From: Bacillota bacterium
Lineage (GTDB): Bacteria > Bacillota > Clostridia > Christensenellales > Aristaeellaceae
Length of the DNA: 13,456 bases
NCBI GenBank assembly: GCA_023416585.1
Contig: JAEZHM010000082.1
Location: forward strand, 1 to 13,456
Reading direction: 5' to 3'
Shown here: one piece after another, positions 12,635 to 13,456 of the stretch
Position numbering within the stretch: the stretch's first letter is position 1
How the letters are laid out: each line of letters starts with the position of its first letter
Notes under the pieces: generated by a model
Databases searched by the model: none
What the model was told of the DNA's origin: nothing
Seen by the model: only the letters and a program-made list of their open reading frames with translations
Position numbers and translations under genes: made by a program

Positions 12635-12930
12635 GACAAACTATTGCATTGGTAACCGTACCAACACGTATAGGCCTCCGCGGCCGAAGCAATGCCTGTG
12701 GCGGATAAAGCGAGGCGGAGGAGGCTGGCGAAACAAGCAATGCGACCGGCAGTAAATAGTGCGACGATTGAGCCAGATGAGAAGCGAATGAGACGTAAAG
12801 CATAGCGCAGGCTGAAAGTAGATTTTACATGCTGCAAGGAACAAGGCTGTAATCGTAGCAGCGCTGCGGCGAAGTTTTATGATGCGGCAGCACGGAGAAG
12901 ATACCGCAGCATGTGCTATGCGTTGCAACG
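12635..12930. other. About 300 bp without a recognised gene, upstream of the regulator promoter
   Basis: GC-richer than the neighbouring intergenic DNA, with short repeated words (AAGCAATGC at about 12688 and 12735) and local inverted repeats. Three overlapping minus-strand frames of 70-111 codons pass through it but have many Arg, Cys and Ser residues, no ribosome sites and no family features. They look like the spurious frames often found beside rRNA genes. I see no RNA gene I can name in this part. Confidence 0.5.
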
Positions 12931-12997
12931 AGTGAACGTTACGTCTGTGTTCGGAATGGGAACAGGGTGGGTTCATTCGCCATAGCTACCATAAGTT
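12931..12997 (-). pseudogene. 5S rRNA-like fragment (5' half)
   Basis: Read on the minus strand, CTATGGCGAA, then CCCACCCTGTTCCCAT and CCGAACACAGACGTAAC follow the order of helix I/II, the conserved loop B/C and CCGAACnCnGA core of bacterial 5S rRNA. The core is shared with the true 5S at the right edge (TTCTGTGTTCGGAATG on the plus strand). The expected 3' half, with GAGAGTAGG and the closing strand, is not recognisable next to it. A weak closing strand CATCATAA near 12870 could make a diverged full-length molecule of about 125 nt. Confidence 0.55.
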
Positions 12998-13010
12998 GCG
13001 ACACCATCTG

Positions 13011-13265
13011 ACTTATGGAAGCAAAGCCAATCAGGCCTACTGTCATCCTGTTCGAAGCGAAGGATCTGTTATAACACAATGCGTCAAGATCCTTCGTCTC
13101 TTCGTTCCTCAGGATGACTGCGTGCGGAGTTTGTTTTACTTATGGTAGCAAAGCCAATCAGGCCTACTGTCATCCTGAGCGAAGCGAAGGATCTTGTTTT
13201 AACACACTGCGCCAAGATCCTTCGTCTCTTCGTTCCTCAGGATGACTGCGTGCGGAGTTTGCTTT
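13011..13265. repeat. Two tandem copies of a 127-bp palindromic intergenic repeat
   Basis: Copy 1 (13011-13137) and copy 2 (13138-13265) are direct repeats with few differences, including one inserted base in copy 2. Each contains a long hairpin: arms 13042-13067/13087-13118 and 13169-13194/13215-13246, built on GTCATCCTGAGCGAAGCGA and its imperfect complement. The first unit begins ACTTATGG, which pairs with CCATAAGT at 12989-12996 by the 5S-like fragment. There is no open frame, so these behave like REP- or MITE-type non-coding repeats. Confidence 0.88.
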
Positions 13266-13333
13266 ATTCCATACGATCGAATTCATAGACACCTCTATAT
13301 ATTGATTACTGTAATTAGTAAATCATACAATGA

Positions 13334-13369
13334 ACAAAAAAAGAGCATCTGATTTCTCAGATGCTCTTT
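13334..13369 (-). terminator. Rho-independent terminator of the rRNA operon (after 5S)
   Basis: A 13-bp perfect stem (13340-13352 with 13357-13369, loop TTTC on the plus strand) is followed on the minus strand by a run of T. It starts within 10 nt of the 5S 3' end, the usual end of an rRNA operon. Confidence 0.92.
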
Positions 13370-13374
13370 ATGGA

Positions 13375-13456
13375 ATCCGGCGACGTCCTACTCTCCCGGG
13401 CCGTGTCCAGCCAAGTACCATCGGCGCTGAAGGGCTTAACTTCTGTGTTCGGAATG
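13375..13456 (-). rRNA. rrf: 5S ribosomal RNA, 3' part, 5' end beyond the right edge
   Basis: The minus strand reads CATTCCGAACACAGAAGTTAAG, then GCGCCGATGGTACTTGG, then CGGGAGAGTAGGACGTCGCC. These are the conserved core, loop E and 3' end of bacterial 5S rRNA. About 82 of roughly 117 nt are present. The missing 5' end, and probably 23S and 16S, should lie beyond the right edge. A strong terminator follows at once. Confidence 0.95.

Noticed and set aside
12591..12976. Three overlapping minus-strand frames of 70-111 codons near the 5S-like fragment
   Set aside because: They are Arg/Cys/Ser-rich, share the same DNA in different frames, lack ribosome sites and run through 5S-like sequence.
13011..13265. 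CRISPR array
   Set aside because: There are only two long tandem palindromic units without spacers, and no cas genes are nearby.

Overview
The window looks like a chromosomal stretch from a Clostridia-type Firmicute (Bacillota). The signs are purine-rich GGAGG-like ribosome sites, sigma-A-like promoters with TATAAT boxes, a Big_2-bearing L,D-transpeptidase, a DUF1294 protein, a Fnr-like regulator beside a DUF6448 protein, and a 5S rRNA end at the right edge. I cannot name the species. Every gene I can support is on the minus strand, so the biological order runs from right to left.

Right end (about 10.4-13.46 kb): the 3' part of a 5S rRNA gene with its terminator leaves the window on the right. 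Next come two tandem copies of a 127-bp palindromic repeat, then a 5S-like fragment. A Crp/Fnr regulator with a His-rich N-terminus follows, and then a secreted DUF6448 protein with a His-rich C-terminus. The DUF6448 promoter has a 16-bp Fnr-like palindrome centred about 41.5 bp upstream of the inferred start of transcription, so the regulator probably activates it. The gene ends in a hairpin plus flank that is a diverged copy of the 5S 3' end and terminator. A possible 49-codon small ORF follows.

Middle (8.36-10.27 kb): a MATE efflux transporter and a small DUF1294 membrane protein form a likely two-gene operon with its own promoter and a clear terminator.

Envelope block (2.72-8.26 kb): a 650-residue secreted L,D-transpeptidase (helical N-terminal region, YkuD domain, Ig-like domain, Pro/Thr/Glu tail) is followed by a small secreted protein, an AlgI-like MBOAT O-acyltransferase and an AlgX/AlgJ-like SGNH protein. 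The MBOAT and SGNH pair is the usual pairing for moving acetyl groups across the membrane onto an extracellular polymer. Its position behind a peptidoglycan cross-linking enzyme suggests a cell-wall or exopolysaccharide modification module.

Left end (1-2.6 kb): a stand-alone HDIG-domain protein, then a membrane-anchored TPR protein with a good promoter, then the start of a secreted or membrane protein made of Ser-Val-Thr-Pro-Glu-Pro hexapeptide repeats that runs off the left edge.

Several long reading frames start too far upstream. I moved the starts of the TPR protein, MBOAT protein, small secreted protein, MATE transporter and Fnr-like regulator using ribosome sites, promoters and overlap with neighbours.
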